From the NCBI GenBank assembly GCA_022447545.1, contig JAKVBI010000030.1:1-56808 (forward strand): a stretch of DNA of 56,808 nucleotides, written 5' to 3'. The stretch comes from Myxococcota bacterium (GTDB lineage Bacteria; Myxococcota_A; UBA9160; SMWR01). Positions 16,441 to 24,274 of this stretch are shown piece by piece. How positions within the stretch are numbered: the stretch's first letter is position 1; every line of letters begins with the position of its first letter. Below the pieces are notes generated by a model. It made no database searches and was not told where the DNA came from. It saw only the letters and a program-made list of their open reading frames with translations. A program made the translations under genes and the position numbers.

Positions 16441-17865
16441 TCAGACCTTTGGCACTGCGCCCTCAACCGCTGTCCCTTTGAAAAAATCGGGGTTCGTTGC
16501 CTGAAGCAATGCCGCCGCATTGTCGCAGGTAAAGGCGCGGAAGTCCCTTTCGTTGAGATGGCCGTCCTCGACGAGTTCCCACGCTTCGGGTAGAACCCCG
16601 CGAAAGTCGGGTACGTCCCAGTGTCCGATATCGCTTGCGAAAATGGCATTCATTCGCGCCCCTTGCGGGATCTTCTCGCGGTCGAATGCGATCGCGTTCA
16701 TTGGGTCATCCGCCTCGCAGCCAAAGAAAAACTGATCCTCGAAGACGTCACGGATCTCTCCGGCATTGGCCACCCCCGACTCGGCGAACTCGTCAAGAGC
16801 AGTCCGGTCTTCCTCGGGGTCGCTGAGCATGAGGAGTGCTTCGTCGAGCCGGTCGAATCGGTCGACGAATGACCTGGGTGCGTGCTCCTTCACGAGTGAC
16901 TCCAACAGCGACCGGTCGAGTTGCTTCGGGTCGTAGTGAGTCACCGCGCCGGCTCCGCGCTTCTCGTAGTGACCGAGAATGTCCGAGTAGAGGTTTGCGG
17001 CCCACGCGACGCCGCCTTCAAGGAAGCCAAAGCGTAGTTCCGGGAAGCGCCGGGCGACCCCGCCGAGAAAGATCGAGCGGCAAGCGGCCTCGCCGGCCCA
17101 TGCGAAGTTTCCGATGTGGTTGTACACGTAGCTCGTCCGCGACACACGCGAGCCCACCCCCTGACCGCTGGCGTGGAAGGTCGGGGAGACGCCGAGATCC
17201 AGGCAGTGTTGCCAAACAGGGTCGTAGTCGTAGTCGCTGTCGTGCGCGAGGGTGTCCATCCACTTTGCCCCCCGAACTCCTTCGGCGCCGGGGACGGGCC
17301 GTGGGACCACGCCCGAGAGCATCACCGCTTTCAGCCCGAGCTCACCCACGGCGTGGTCGAGTTCCGCAATGGCCTCGTCGGGGGTGAACATGGGGATGGC
17401 CGCGACGGGCGCGAGCCGGTCGCTGTATTCGGCATAAGCCTCCGCGTAGTAGCGGTTGTAGGCTCGTGCGATGGCACACCGCAGCTCGGTGTCGTCCATG
17501 GCAGTGACTGTGAGGCCATAGGTGGGGTAGAGAAGGGCGAAGTCGAGACCCAATTCGTCGAGTCTCTTGTGCATGAGCCCCGGCAGCATCGCCGTCGCAC
17601 GGTCGAGCGTGTTGCGGGTCGGTATGCCCCACCACGCGAAGCGAGTCATGCCGAGCTCCCGGCGTTTGTCCAGAGGGACCTGCCGCGCGAGTCGACCGCC
17701 GGTCGACAGTGTGTCGAATCGCTGGGCGACCTCCTCTCCCGCGATCTCGACGACGAAGTCGCGCACGAGAGGCTGGTACTCGAGTAGGTGGCCGTCTCCG
17801 TCGATGACGGGGTGGTCGAGCCGATTCTTGATCTCGGCGACCTTGTCACTGCGGACATAGTTCAC
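16441..17865 (-). CDS. Amidohydrolase-2 (ACMSD-like) metal-dependent hydrolase
   Basis: The 474-residue protein starts at GTG 17865 with AGGAG 9 nt upstream. The first metal motif is VIDGDGHLLEY (about residue 20), the form seen in the amidohydrolase-2 branch. Histidines and aspartates follow in PTFHASGQG and VYNHIGNFAWAGE, and the end has FASDIGHWDVPD, which provides the late metal-binding aspartate. Length exceeds simple ACMSD (about 330) and fits the larger TIM-barrel amidohydrolases common in deltaproteobacterial and actinobacterial catabolic genomes. Likely a zinc-dependent decarboxylase or hydrolase of an aromatic or cyclic acid. It lies upstream of the LLM gene. Confidence 0.88.
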   Translation of the reverse strand: MNYVRSDKVAEIKNRLDHPVIDGDGHLLEYQPLVRDFVVEIAGEEVAQRFDTLSTGGRLARQVPLDKRRELGMTRFAWWGIPTRNTLDRATAMLPGLMHKRLDELGLDFALLYPTYGLTVTAMDDTELRCAIARAYNRYYAEAYAEYSDRLAPVAAIPMFTPDEAIAELDHAVGELGLKAVMLSGVVPRPVPGAEGVRGAKWMDTLAHDSDYDYDPVWQHCLDLGVSPTFHASGQGVGSRVSRTSYVYNHIGNFAWAGEAACRSIFLGGVARRFPELRFGFLEGGVAWAANLYSDILGHYEKRGAGAVTHYDPKQLDRSLLESLVKEHAPRSFVDRFDRLDEALLMLSDPEEDRTALDEFAESGVANAGEIRDVFEDQFFFGCEADDPMNAIAFDREKIPQGARMNAIFASDIGHWDVPDFRGVLPEAWELVEDGHLNERDFRAFTCDNAAALLQATNPDFFKGTAVEGAVPKV

Positions 17866-18368
17866 GTTCGATGCTCCTATTGGGCGAAACTATTTGTAAA
17901 AGGAGAGAAAACGCCATTCTAACCGGTTGCGTATGTCCGCATCGGCAAAAGAGAGCAAGCAACTGAGATTGAAGGACCAGGCCCCGAACTGCTGGACGTC
18001 TTTACGTGACCCGCTGGGGATGAAGATCCAGTGTGTTCTTGCCTTTTGCGTGGTTTGAGCAGTGGTCTACTCTCGTTTCGGTCTTGGGACGCAATTTCCG
18101 ACCGGCCCAAAGAACTGGAGGGCGCCATTCTTTTCAGTTTTCGTACCGGTGAAGATGGTTTTGCCACCGACGAACGTTACGATCAAGGTGGGTGACGTGG
18201 AAATCGATTCGAAGCTTTCGTCGGCTCCGTGGATCACGGGGGAATGGTCTTTTGGAAGATTTCGATGGCCCGTGAAGCGAGAACAGGATTTTGTCTCGAT
18301 GAATCCGAGAAGACATCATTTGTGGACGAGTCGCTTGCGGAAATCGCCAGTAAAATAAGGAGAGAAAA
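17866..18368. other. Divergent intergenic region (amidohydrolase / SMP-30)
   Basis: This 503-bp gap has no clear gene. Two curious features are present. A 16-base string (17896-17911, GTAAAAGGAGAGAAAA) nearly repeats the ribosome-site region of the SMP-30 gene (18350-18368), where TAA is inserted. A 47-codon frame (18244-18387) overlaps the SMP-30 start. A 98-codon GTG-started frame ends at 18358 but has no recognisable content. Confidence 0.4.
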
Positions 18369-19259
18369 TTGCAGTACGAAGTCGTGATCGATGGAGCCCC
18401 GTTTACGGAGGGTCCCGTGTGGGTGGGTGACGACATCCTGGTGATCACCCATTTGCTGCCAGGCTGTTTGCGGCGAATCGACGTCGCGAAGGGCTCGTCG
18501 GAGACTTTTGCACATGTGCCCGGCGGCGCGAATGCAGCTCAGCCCGCTAGCGATGGTGGTTTCGTGGTCGCGCAGAACAGCGGTATCGACTTCGCGTCGA
18601 TCGCCGAGCCCTTGGGAATTGACCCTGTAATGGTTCCGGAAGTGGTGAGAGGGACGCCGGGGCTTCAGCGCGTCGACGCAGAGGGTTTCGTCACGTACCT
18701 CGCAGACGAAGGTTTTAATGCCCCCAACGATCTCATTGTCGATTCAGATGGCTCGATTATCTTCACAGACCCGCCGCTGATCGGGCACCGTTTACCGAGC
18801 GCGAGTGATCCGAAGATTGGCCGACTTTGGCGGTATCACAGCGAACGGGGCCTCTCGCTTGTCGCAGACGGATTTGCGTTCGACAACGGAGTTGCACTTT
18901 CGCCCGAGGGGCGGATTTTGATCGTCGAGTCGAGCGGTTTGATGTGGATTGAGCCCGACGGCGGCAAGGAGTGGCTCTGCGAGAAGACACCGGGAGGAGG
19001 GGGCGACGGGTTCTGCTTCGACACCGCCGGTCGGATCTATGTCGCTCAACCCGGGTCGCAGACCATCAGTGTCCTTGATCCGGATGGAAGCCAGGTTGAC
19101 TGCTTCGATACCGGCGGGGGAATCGTCACCAATGTTTGTTTCGGTGGGGACGACTCGCGCACCCTCTTCACGACGGAGCTCGCACCCGGTCGAGTTCTCG
19201 CATTTGAGGGCCTGCCGGACCCAGGTTTGCCCATTCATCGCTGGCCGGTACCGGAGTAA
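18369..19259 (+). CDS. SMP-30/gluconolactonase/LRE family protein
   Basis: Translation starts at TTG 18369, placed by AAGGAGAG 5 nt upstream; no ATG is available near the conserved start. The 296-residue product is a six-bladed beta-propeller of the SMP-30 family. The metal-binding glutamate is in FTEGPVW (residue 14). Others are in NAPNDLIVDSDG (Asn) and FDNGVALSPEG (Asn/Asp), and the third conserved element is DGFCFDTAGRIYVAQ. The family hydrolyses lactones (gluconolactone, xylono-lactones) using calcium or zinc in the cytoplasm. No signal peptide is seen. It stands alone, 148 bp before the hydroxylase gene. Confidence 0.88.
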   Translation: MQYEVVIDGAPFTEGPVWVGDDILVITHLLPGCLRRIDVAKGSSETFAHVPGGANAAQPASDGGFVVAQNSGIDFASIAEPLGIDPVMVPEVVRGTPGLQRVDAEGFVTYLADEGFNAPNDLIVDSDGSIIFTDPPLIGHRLPSASDPKIGRLWRYHSERGLSLVADGFAFDNGVALSPEGRILIVESSGLMWIEPDGGKEWLCEKTPGGGGDGFCFDTAGRIYVAQPGSQTISVLDPDGSQVDCFDTGGGIVTNVCFGGDDSRTLFTTELAPGRVLAFEGLPDPGLPIHRWPVPE

Positions 19260-19407
19260 ACGTCAGTGCGGCGAGGATACCACCCGGATGATCGTGGACA
19301 GATGCCGTAACTGTGTGGCGAGGAATACCCACAGAGACCGGTGGCGCCGTGCAGTAGAGACGGGGCGGGGGTTGAATCCGTCCGGGGCCGCGTGAGGGCG
19401 AAAGGCT

Positions 19408-20313
19408 GTGCCCGTGCGCAAATTGACTCGCCTGTGCATCTTTCCAGCGATGCTCATAGCGGCCGTCGGTGTGACTGCGGCAGCGATGGAGATGGGTATA
19501 TCACCCGCCGGTGCGGTGTTTGGGATCTACCTGGTAATGATGCCCATGGTGGCATTCCTCGAGCGCCAGTTGCCGTACCGACGAGAGTGGAACCAGGGCC
19601 ACGATGATCGCCTTACCGATGCCCTCTACCTGCCCACCACGTGGGGGCTTGGTGCGTTGTTGTCGCCGGCATTTGCTGCGGTGGCGGTGGGGATCGAGGG
19701 CGTGCTGTCCCGGAACGTGGGGGCTGTGTCTTGGCCGGAGCACTGGCCGCTGGTTTTTCAGGTGGTGCTTGCCTGTGCCGTTGCGGAATTCTTTGATTAC
19801 TGGGCCCATCGGGCCATGCATCAGGTGCCATGGCTTTGGCGCTTTCACAGTATCCACCACAGTGCCCATCGGGTCTATTGGCTCAACGCCACACGTTCTC
19901 ACCCCGGGGAGTTACTGGTGCGAGGTTTGCTGGGCGGGGTCCCGTTGGCCGCTCTGGGTGTGAGCGAGGTGGTTTTTGCCTACACGATGGTGCTCGGGCG
20001 GGTGGCCGGGCTTTTTCAGCACGCAAACATCGACTTCCGGCTTGGGATCTTTGGCTGGATCTTCAGCATCGGCAACCTTCACCGCTGGCATCATTCGCGA
20101 ATTCGCACGGAAGCGGACAAGAACTACGGCAACAGCTTTATCGTCTGGGATGCCGTGTTTGGCACGCGTTTCTTACCGCCGGACCGCGAACCACCTGCCG
20201 AGGTGGGAATTGACGGTCTCGAAGAATTTCCCACCCGCTATGCTGCACAGGTGCTCGCTCCGTTTCGCTACCGAGAGTTTGAAGCCCAGAGCCGAAGATC
20301 TACGGATCTGTAA
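19408..20313 (+). CDS. Fatty acid hydroxylase / sterol desaturase family membrane protein
   Basis: From GTG 19408 the product has 301 residues with several membrane segments (TM-like IFPAMLIAAVGVTAAAMEMG, FGIYLVMMPMVAFL, VVLACAVAEFF). The three histidine clusters of the di-iron family are present: DYWAHRAMH (HxxxH), HSIHHSAH (HxxHH), and NLHRWHHSR (HxxHH), followed by NYGNSFIVWDAVFGT. The active site faces the cytoplasm in known members. It is expected to hydroxylate or desaturate a lipid, sterol, carotenoid or alkylglycerol at the membrane using O2. Start codon choice is moderate: the open frame begins only here, with AAAGG close by. Its substrate is unknown. Confidence 0.88.
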   Translation: MPVRKLTRLCIFPAMLIAAVGVTAAAMEMGISPAGAVFGIYLVMMPMVAFLERQLPYRREWNQGHDDRLTDALYLPTTWGLGALLSPAFAAVAVGIEGVLSRNVGAVSWPEHWPLVFQVVLACAVAEFFDYWAHRAMHQVPWLWRFHSIHHSAHRVYWLNATRSHPGELLVRGLLGGVPLAALGVSEVVFAYTMVLGRVAGLFQHANIDFRLGIFGWIFSIGNLHRWHHSRIRTEADKNYGNSFIVWDAVFGTRFLPPDREPPAEVGIDGLEEFPTRYAAQVLAPFRYREFEAQSRRSTDL

Positions 20314-20451
20314 TCTGCTGGCGATCTACTGTTCGGCAGCCGCCGTCACGGATTAGAATGAGACGCGCAAGGTACAGGCGCCGCTCCACCACGCGGAGAG
20401 CTGAGGTTGGACGGGCCAGCCGAGTGTTTCGGGAAAGGATGGCATTGACCC

Positions 20452-20949
20452 ATGGGCCAGATCCGTAGACTCATGCATTTTGGAATCTCGGTTTCTGATT
20501 TGAGGCGTTCCGTGCGCTTCTACCGAGATGCATTGGGCTTCACTCCGGTTTCGAAGTTGCGGGTGGAAGGGTTTCCGACGACGATCATGTTCGAGGTCGA
20601 AGAGATGGAGCTCGAGTGTGTGTTCCTCGAACGCGATGGTTTCCGCATCGAGTTGATGAGCTTCCCGAAGCCGGGATCGGTGGGCGACGGGGAAGTGACA
20701 CCCTGGCGGCAGCGTGGGCTTGCGCACTTTGCTTGCTCGGTCGAAGACCTGGAGGCCACGCGTAAGGCGATCGTCGAGTATGGTGGCACGATCCTCGAGC
20801 ACACCTATGTCGAAAACGACGACCCGCAATTCGAGTCGAAGGTGCTATGTGCGGCATGTCCGGACGGTGTGCGAATCGAATTGGTCGAGTCGCGCCTACT
20901 CGATCCCGCCGATCCGCTAGGCGAGCCGGTGGAGTTGGGCGAGTTTTAG
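20452..20949 (+). CDS. VOC (glyoxalase/bleomycin resistance) family protein
   Basis: The 165-residue product has two beta-alpha-beta-beta-beta modules. Metal ligands appear as H9 in MHFGISVSDL, E in FRIELMSFP, H in LAHFACSVEDL and E in VRIELVES, the H/E/H/E pattern of glyoxalase I and related lyases. The sequence start (SVRFYRDALGF) is the family hallmark. It is probably a cytoplasmic lyase, isomerase or dioxygenase-like enzyme such as methylmalonyl-CoA epimerase or lactoylglutathione lyase. A GST occurs elsewhere in the window, so glutathione chemistry is possible. It stands as a single gene upstream of the sulfatase-like lipoprotein. Confidence 0.88.
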   Translation: MGQIRRLMHFGISVSDLRRSVRFYRDALGFTPVSKLRVEGFPTTIMFEVEEMELECVFLERDGFRIELMSFPKPGSVGDGEVTPWRQRGLAHFACSVEDLEATRKAIVEYGGTILEHTYVENDDPQFESKVLCAACPDGVRIELVESRLLDPADPLGEPVELGEF

Positions 20950-21093
20950 CTGCGTGTCGCTGGCATGACACCAAGAGCGGTGGAACGCAATCGTCTCGTT
21001 GATGGCTGTGGTTCCGGGTCGTTGCTCGGGGAACTCGGGCTTTTGCAGCGGAAATCCGGCTCTTTTCTCCGAGTCTTGGCTACAAAGGAAGCG

Positions 21094-22551
21094 ATGGCGC
21101 CCATCGACGCAAAGAAAAAGCGGATTGGCTGCCGCGGTATGCTTCGAAGTGCAGCCGCGATGGCATTCGTACTGATCGGGTGCGGCGCGCCTCCTCCGGC
21201 GAACCTCCTCATCCTGGTTTCCGATACCTTTCGAGCCGATGCGGTCCACTGCGGGCCGGGGAGACCGCAAACTCCCAACCTCTGCCGGCTCGCGAATGAA
21301 GGCATAGAGTTCGAGAACGCCTACGCGAACGCCCCCTGGACACTTCCCTCCGCTGTGACGCTCTTCACTGGACGCTACGCCAGCGTTTTTGAACGCGACG
21401 CGATGAAAAACCGCTCCTTTTACTACGTGCCGCGAGGTGAGCGCCTGCTTTCCACCCTTCTCGCTGATGCGGGTTACACCGCTGCTCACTTCATAGAGAA
21501 CGGGGTAGCGCTGCGCCCCAAGGCTCTCGATCGGTATTTTAGCGAGCAAGGCAGGGCGCTTCGGCGTCCCGCCACGGCGCAGGAGAAGGCCGATGTCGAG
21601 GCATTCCTTGGTCACGAGGACATAGACGTTGATCTGCTTCCGCTCTTGCGGCTTCTTCTCAATTCCCCGAAAGGTCCTTTCTTCACCGTGCAGTGGTTCT
21701 TCGACCCGCATTTGCCCTACGACCCTCCCGCGGAGATTCTCGACGAACTCGCGGCGCGCGAACTCGAACTTCCGCGCGAGGTCGGCTGGTACACTCTGCT
21801 CAATACGACGAAGCGCGGTCCGAACGCACTTTATGATTTCAAGGCGCAACTTCGCACCATGTCGCAGGCCGAGCTTGACTTCGTCGAGGAGCTATACCGC
21901 TTGGACGCGGTTTCGGTGGACGATCGCGTGGGGCTCGTGCTCGATGCCCTCGATCGAAGCGATCGCAGAAGTGACACGATCGTTGTGTTTACTTCGGACC
22001 ACGGTGAGGGGTTTGGCGAGCATCTCAAATGGATGCATTCTGGGGACCGGCTCTACGAGGAATTTATTCGTATTCCCCTGATTCTCTCCGGGCCGGGCAT
22101 TCCGCGCGGCGAGCGAGTCGAATCCCCGGTGTCCCACGTCGATCTCGTACCGACACTGTGTCAACTGCTCTCGCTGCAGTGCCCCCAGGATCTGCCAGGT
22201 CGGAGCCTCGTTGAGATGTTTGGCACTGCGAGCATCGCACCTGGACCGGAACGCGATCGTTTTGTGGTGAGTCGAAACCACCGTGTGCTGATTCGCAACG
22301 GTCATAAGCTGATCGTGCGCCCTCACGGGGTCGAACTTTTCGACCTCCGCAGCGATCCCGCTGAGCGTCGAAATCTTGCCGCTGAGCGTCCGGAAGTTGT
22401 TTTCGAGCTTCAAGCGGCCATCGATTCCTTGGACGCCGCGGACGACGCGCGGCGGGACCGCGTCCGAGCGCTACTCGAAGACGATGTGAGCCTTGAGTCC
22501 GTGAGGAAGGAAACTCTCGAGGAGTTGAGGGCGATCGGTTACGTGGAATAG
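21094..22551 (+). CDS. Sulfatase-like lipoprotein with threonine at the nucleophile position
   Basis: I start at ATG 21094 (AAAGGAAG upstream), giving 485 residues; an open frame continues back to 20965 but adds a non-signal tail. The lipobox is VLIGC (C30), so the enzyme is a lipoprotein. Metal-binding Asp is D44 in LVSDTFRAD. The alkaline-phosphatase/sulfatase fold is confirmed by TPNLCRLANEG, FVVFTSDHGEGFGEH and the LVPTLCQLL segment. Where true sulfatases have C/S-x-P-S-R for formylglycine, this reads T83-L-P-S-A, so threonine replaces the modified cysteine. Such variants may be phosphatases, phosphodiesterases or transferases (as in LtaS, which uses Thr) rather than sulfatases. Confidence 0.85.
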   Translation: MAPIDAKKKRIGCRGMLRSAAAMAFVLIGCGAPPPANLLILVSDTFRADAVHCGPGRPQTPNLCRLANEGIEFENAYANAPWTLPSAVTLFTGRYASVFERDAMKNRSFYYVPRGERLLSTLLADAGYTAAHFIENGVALRPKALDRYFSEQGRALRRPATAQEKADVEAFLGHEDIDVDLLPLLRLLLNSPKGPFFTVQWFFDPHLPYDPPAEILDELAARELELPREVGWYTLLNTTKRGPNALYDFKAQLRTMSQAELDFVEELYRLDAVSVDDRVGLVLDALDRSDRRSDTIVVFTSDHGEGFGEHLKWMHSGDRLYEEFIRIPLILSGPGIPRGERVESPVSHVDLVPTLCQLLSLQCPQDLPGRSLVEMFGTASIAPGPERDRFVVSRNHRVLIRNGHKLIVRPHGVELFDLRSDPAERRNLAAERPEVVFELQAAIDSLDAADDARRDRVRALLEDDVSLESVRKETLEELRAIGYVE

Positions 22552-22585
22552 GGTAGCTACGACGAGGGCCGGCTAAGGCGCTTTT

Positions 22586-23455
22586 TCATCGGTGGGGTCC
22601 GTGGCTTGTCATGGCACTGGGACTCCGTTTCGCCGTCAGCGTATAGCTCAGGGGAAGTTGGGCTTCTTGCCCGGCGTAGATATCGAATTCTTCGGAGCTG
22701 ATGTTTTCAGGCGATTCGGCAAAGTGGACGAGTTCCAGTTCATGCTCGAGGCAGGCCGTGAGCAGGTCACCGAGCGTATGGACGAACCAGTAGTGGGTTT
22801 CCCCTTGTCCGGCAGTTTGGCTGTCATAGACGATGACATCCTCCTCGACGAAGGGATCGGGTTTGAAGTAGCTGTAGGCGAGGGCGAAGGGATCGGTGGC
22901 TCTGGTCTCCAGCATGTTGGTGATCGGGTGTTGCTCGTGAATGAATAGATGCCCGCCGGGACGTATCAACCGAGTCAAGACGTCGAAGAAACCCAAGAGA
23001 TCAGGCATCCAGCCAAACACGCCGATCGTGATGACGACGAGATCGAAGGCCTGATCGAATTCGTGAGAAATCTCGTAGGCATTGGTTTTTACGAATTCGC
23101 AGCTGAGTTCGCCCGCCGTTGCCAACTCCCTGGCCTGTGCAATGAACCCAGGTGCCTGGTCGAATCCTACGCAGCGGCCCGCCCCGAGGTTCTTGATCGA
23201 GAGCAACTCGCGTCCATTGTTGCAGCATACCTGGGCTACATCTTTTTGCTCGACACCGATGGCGAGAAGGCGCTCTACCTCGACCTGCTTGAGGCAGGAG
23301 TACCCCGGTTGGCTAAACCCATCGAGCAGTTCCCGAAAACGTTCGCGCGAGCGGTGCACCGGGGCCGACTGGTCCCAGGCGCGCCGGTTGGCTTCGGTGT
23401 AGTGGTGAAGTTCGTTCTTCTTCAGTCCCATGTCCGATGACCGTTCGTTTCCCAT
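22586..23455 (-). CDS. Class I SAM-dependent methyltransferase
   Basis: The 289-residue product has an N-terminal YTEANRRAWDQ segment typical of small-molecule methyltransferases. Then comes motif I in a variant form, VCCNNGRELLSI (instead of D-x-G-C-G-x-G), an acidic residue in GFDQAPGF that would bind the SAM ribose, and a post-motif I acidic FDLVVITIGVFGW. The substrate-binding C-terminal half (FIHEQHPITNML) contains conserved histidines. No signal peptide. An alternative start is ATG 23431 (MGLKKNELHHY); neither has a strong ribosome site. It converges on the sulfatase-like gene with only a 34-bp gap. The methyl acceptor cannot be predicted. Confidence 0.88.
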   Translation of the reverse strand: MGNERSSDMGLKKNELHHYTEANRRAWDQSAPVHRSRERFRELLDGFSQPGYSCLKQVEVERLLAIGVEQKDVAQVCCNNGRELLSIKNLGAGRCVGFDQAPGFIAQARELATAGELSCEFVKTNAYEISHEFDQAFDLVVITIGVFGWMPDLLGFFDVLTRLIRPGGHLFIHEQHPITNMLETRATDPFALAYSYFKPDPFVEEDVIVYDSQTAGQGETHYWFVHTLGDLLTACLEHELELVHFAESPENISSEEFDIYAGQEAQLPLSYTLTAKRSPSAMTSHGPHR

Positions 23456-23564
23456 TCAGCGCCACTTCGTCTGGAAAGGCCGGGCCCGCACGCCGGCGAA
23501 CGCACTAGGTTTCGGTTCGCTCACCCTATCTCCGTACCGTCCCGGGTGAATATGGATCGCCTGT

Positions 23565-23972
23565 TCACTGCGCATCAAAAAATATCTCGACGATCGGGCT
23601 ACCGACCACGAGATCTTCGACATTCTCGACCTGCTCTTGGTACCACTGCATTTGCGGGAGGCCCATCAAGCGACGGCGATCGTCGACGTCGGTAATTTCC
23701 ACGGCGCGGGCAGGTAAATCGGCTTCGCAGGATTCTTTCAGGCAGAAGGTGAAATTGGGGTTGGCCCTCAAATTTGCCAGCCAGCCTCGGTTGCTCCAGG
23801 GGGTCCCATCGTCGCGTTCACCCCGAGGTTTTCCGCAAATGATGATTCGGCCAGCCACGTTGTGGAACCAAATTTCGATTCTTCTGGCTTGACCTGTTTT
23901 TCGGCCCAGCGTGATGATGTCGATGAGTCGATCGTTTTTCAGCGCGGATTCGACCGTTTCATGGGTGGGCAT
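23565..23972 (-). CDS. Deazaflavin (F420)-dependent nitroreductase (DDN) family protein
   Basis: The 135-residue product shows the split beta-barrel DDN signature: TLGRKTGQARRIEIWF, a glycine-rich turn (CGKPRGERDDGTPW), WLANLRANPNFTFCL, then VEITDVDDRRRLM. DDN proteins reduce quinones, nitro compounds or other substrates with F420H2, though some bind FMN or heme. The protein has no membrane segment. It stands alone, 109 bp beyond the methyltransferase. A palindromic site lies about 115 bp upstream (24087-24100). The substrate is unknown and F420 use is inferred from family. Confidence 0.85.
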   Translation of the reverse strand: MPTHETVESALKNDRLIDIITLGRKTGQARRIEIWFHNVAGRIIICGKPRGERDDGTPWSNRGWLANLRANPNFTFCLKESCEADLPARAVEITDVDDRRRLMGLPQMQWYQEQVENVEDLVVGSPIVEIFFDAQ

Positions 23973-24274
23973 AGTGTAGGTAGATCCTCAGCTGCATACC
24001 GGTGACATGGGGACAGTAGCAAGTGGCAATTTGATTCCGCTTGACAGCGCTGAGTTTCATTCTGTCTAGGGAGGCTCGTGGGTTCGTCACACCGGTGTGA
24101 GATGGGATTGAGCATCGACTGGTAGTCGAACCTCGGACAATGGAACACGTGGGACCGGGGTTTGAATAAACAAGATTCAGAATCTGCTTGACGAGGCCTT
24201 GGAGTTGAGAGCCATTGAGGATCTGTAGGATGTCAGTGGCTCATTCGAGGGGTTGGAGTGGTTTCGAAAAACCG
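23973..24274. other. Intergenic region between DDN gene and acnB end
   Basis: About 300 bp without a gene. It contains a perfect palindrome (24087-24100) and a TTGACA at 24042-24047 that could be a -35 box on the plus strand, where no gene follows. Probable promoter of the DDN gene on the minus strand and 3' end of the acnB transcript. Confidence 0.4.
24087..24100. promoter_or_regulatory. 14-bp perfect palindrome, candidate operator
   Basis: TCACACCGGTGTGA is a perfect inverted repeat located about 115 bp upstream of the DDN start, in a gap that has no other feature. The size suits a dimeric regulator, but no regulator gene is adjacent. Confidence 0.35.

Noticed and set aside
17896-18368. 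Near repeat of the ribosome-site string GTAAAAGGAGAGAAAA at 17896 and 18350
   Set aside because: Short, interrupted by TAA in the second copy and without any wider similarity, so chance is likely.
18244-18387. 47-codon frame overlapping the SMP-30 start
   Set aside because: The ribosome site touches the ATG and no homology is recognised; it overlaps a well-supported gene start.
20917-21849. 310-codon minus-strand frame antisense to the sulfatase-like gene
   Set aside because: No domain, and the plus-strand protein has lipobox and metal motifs.
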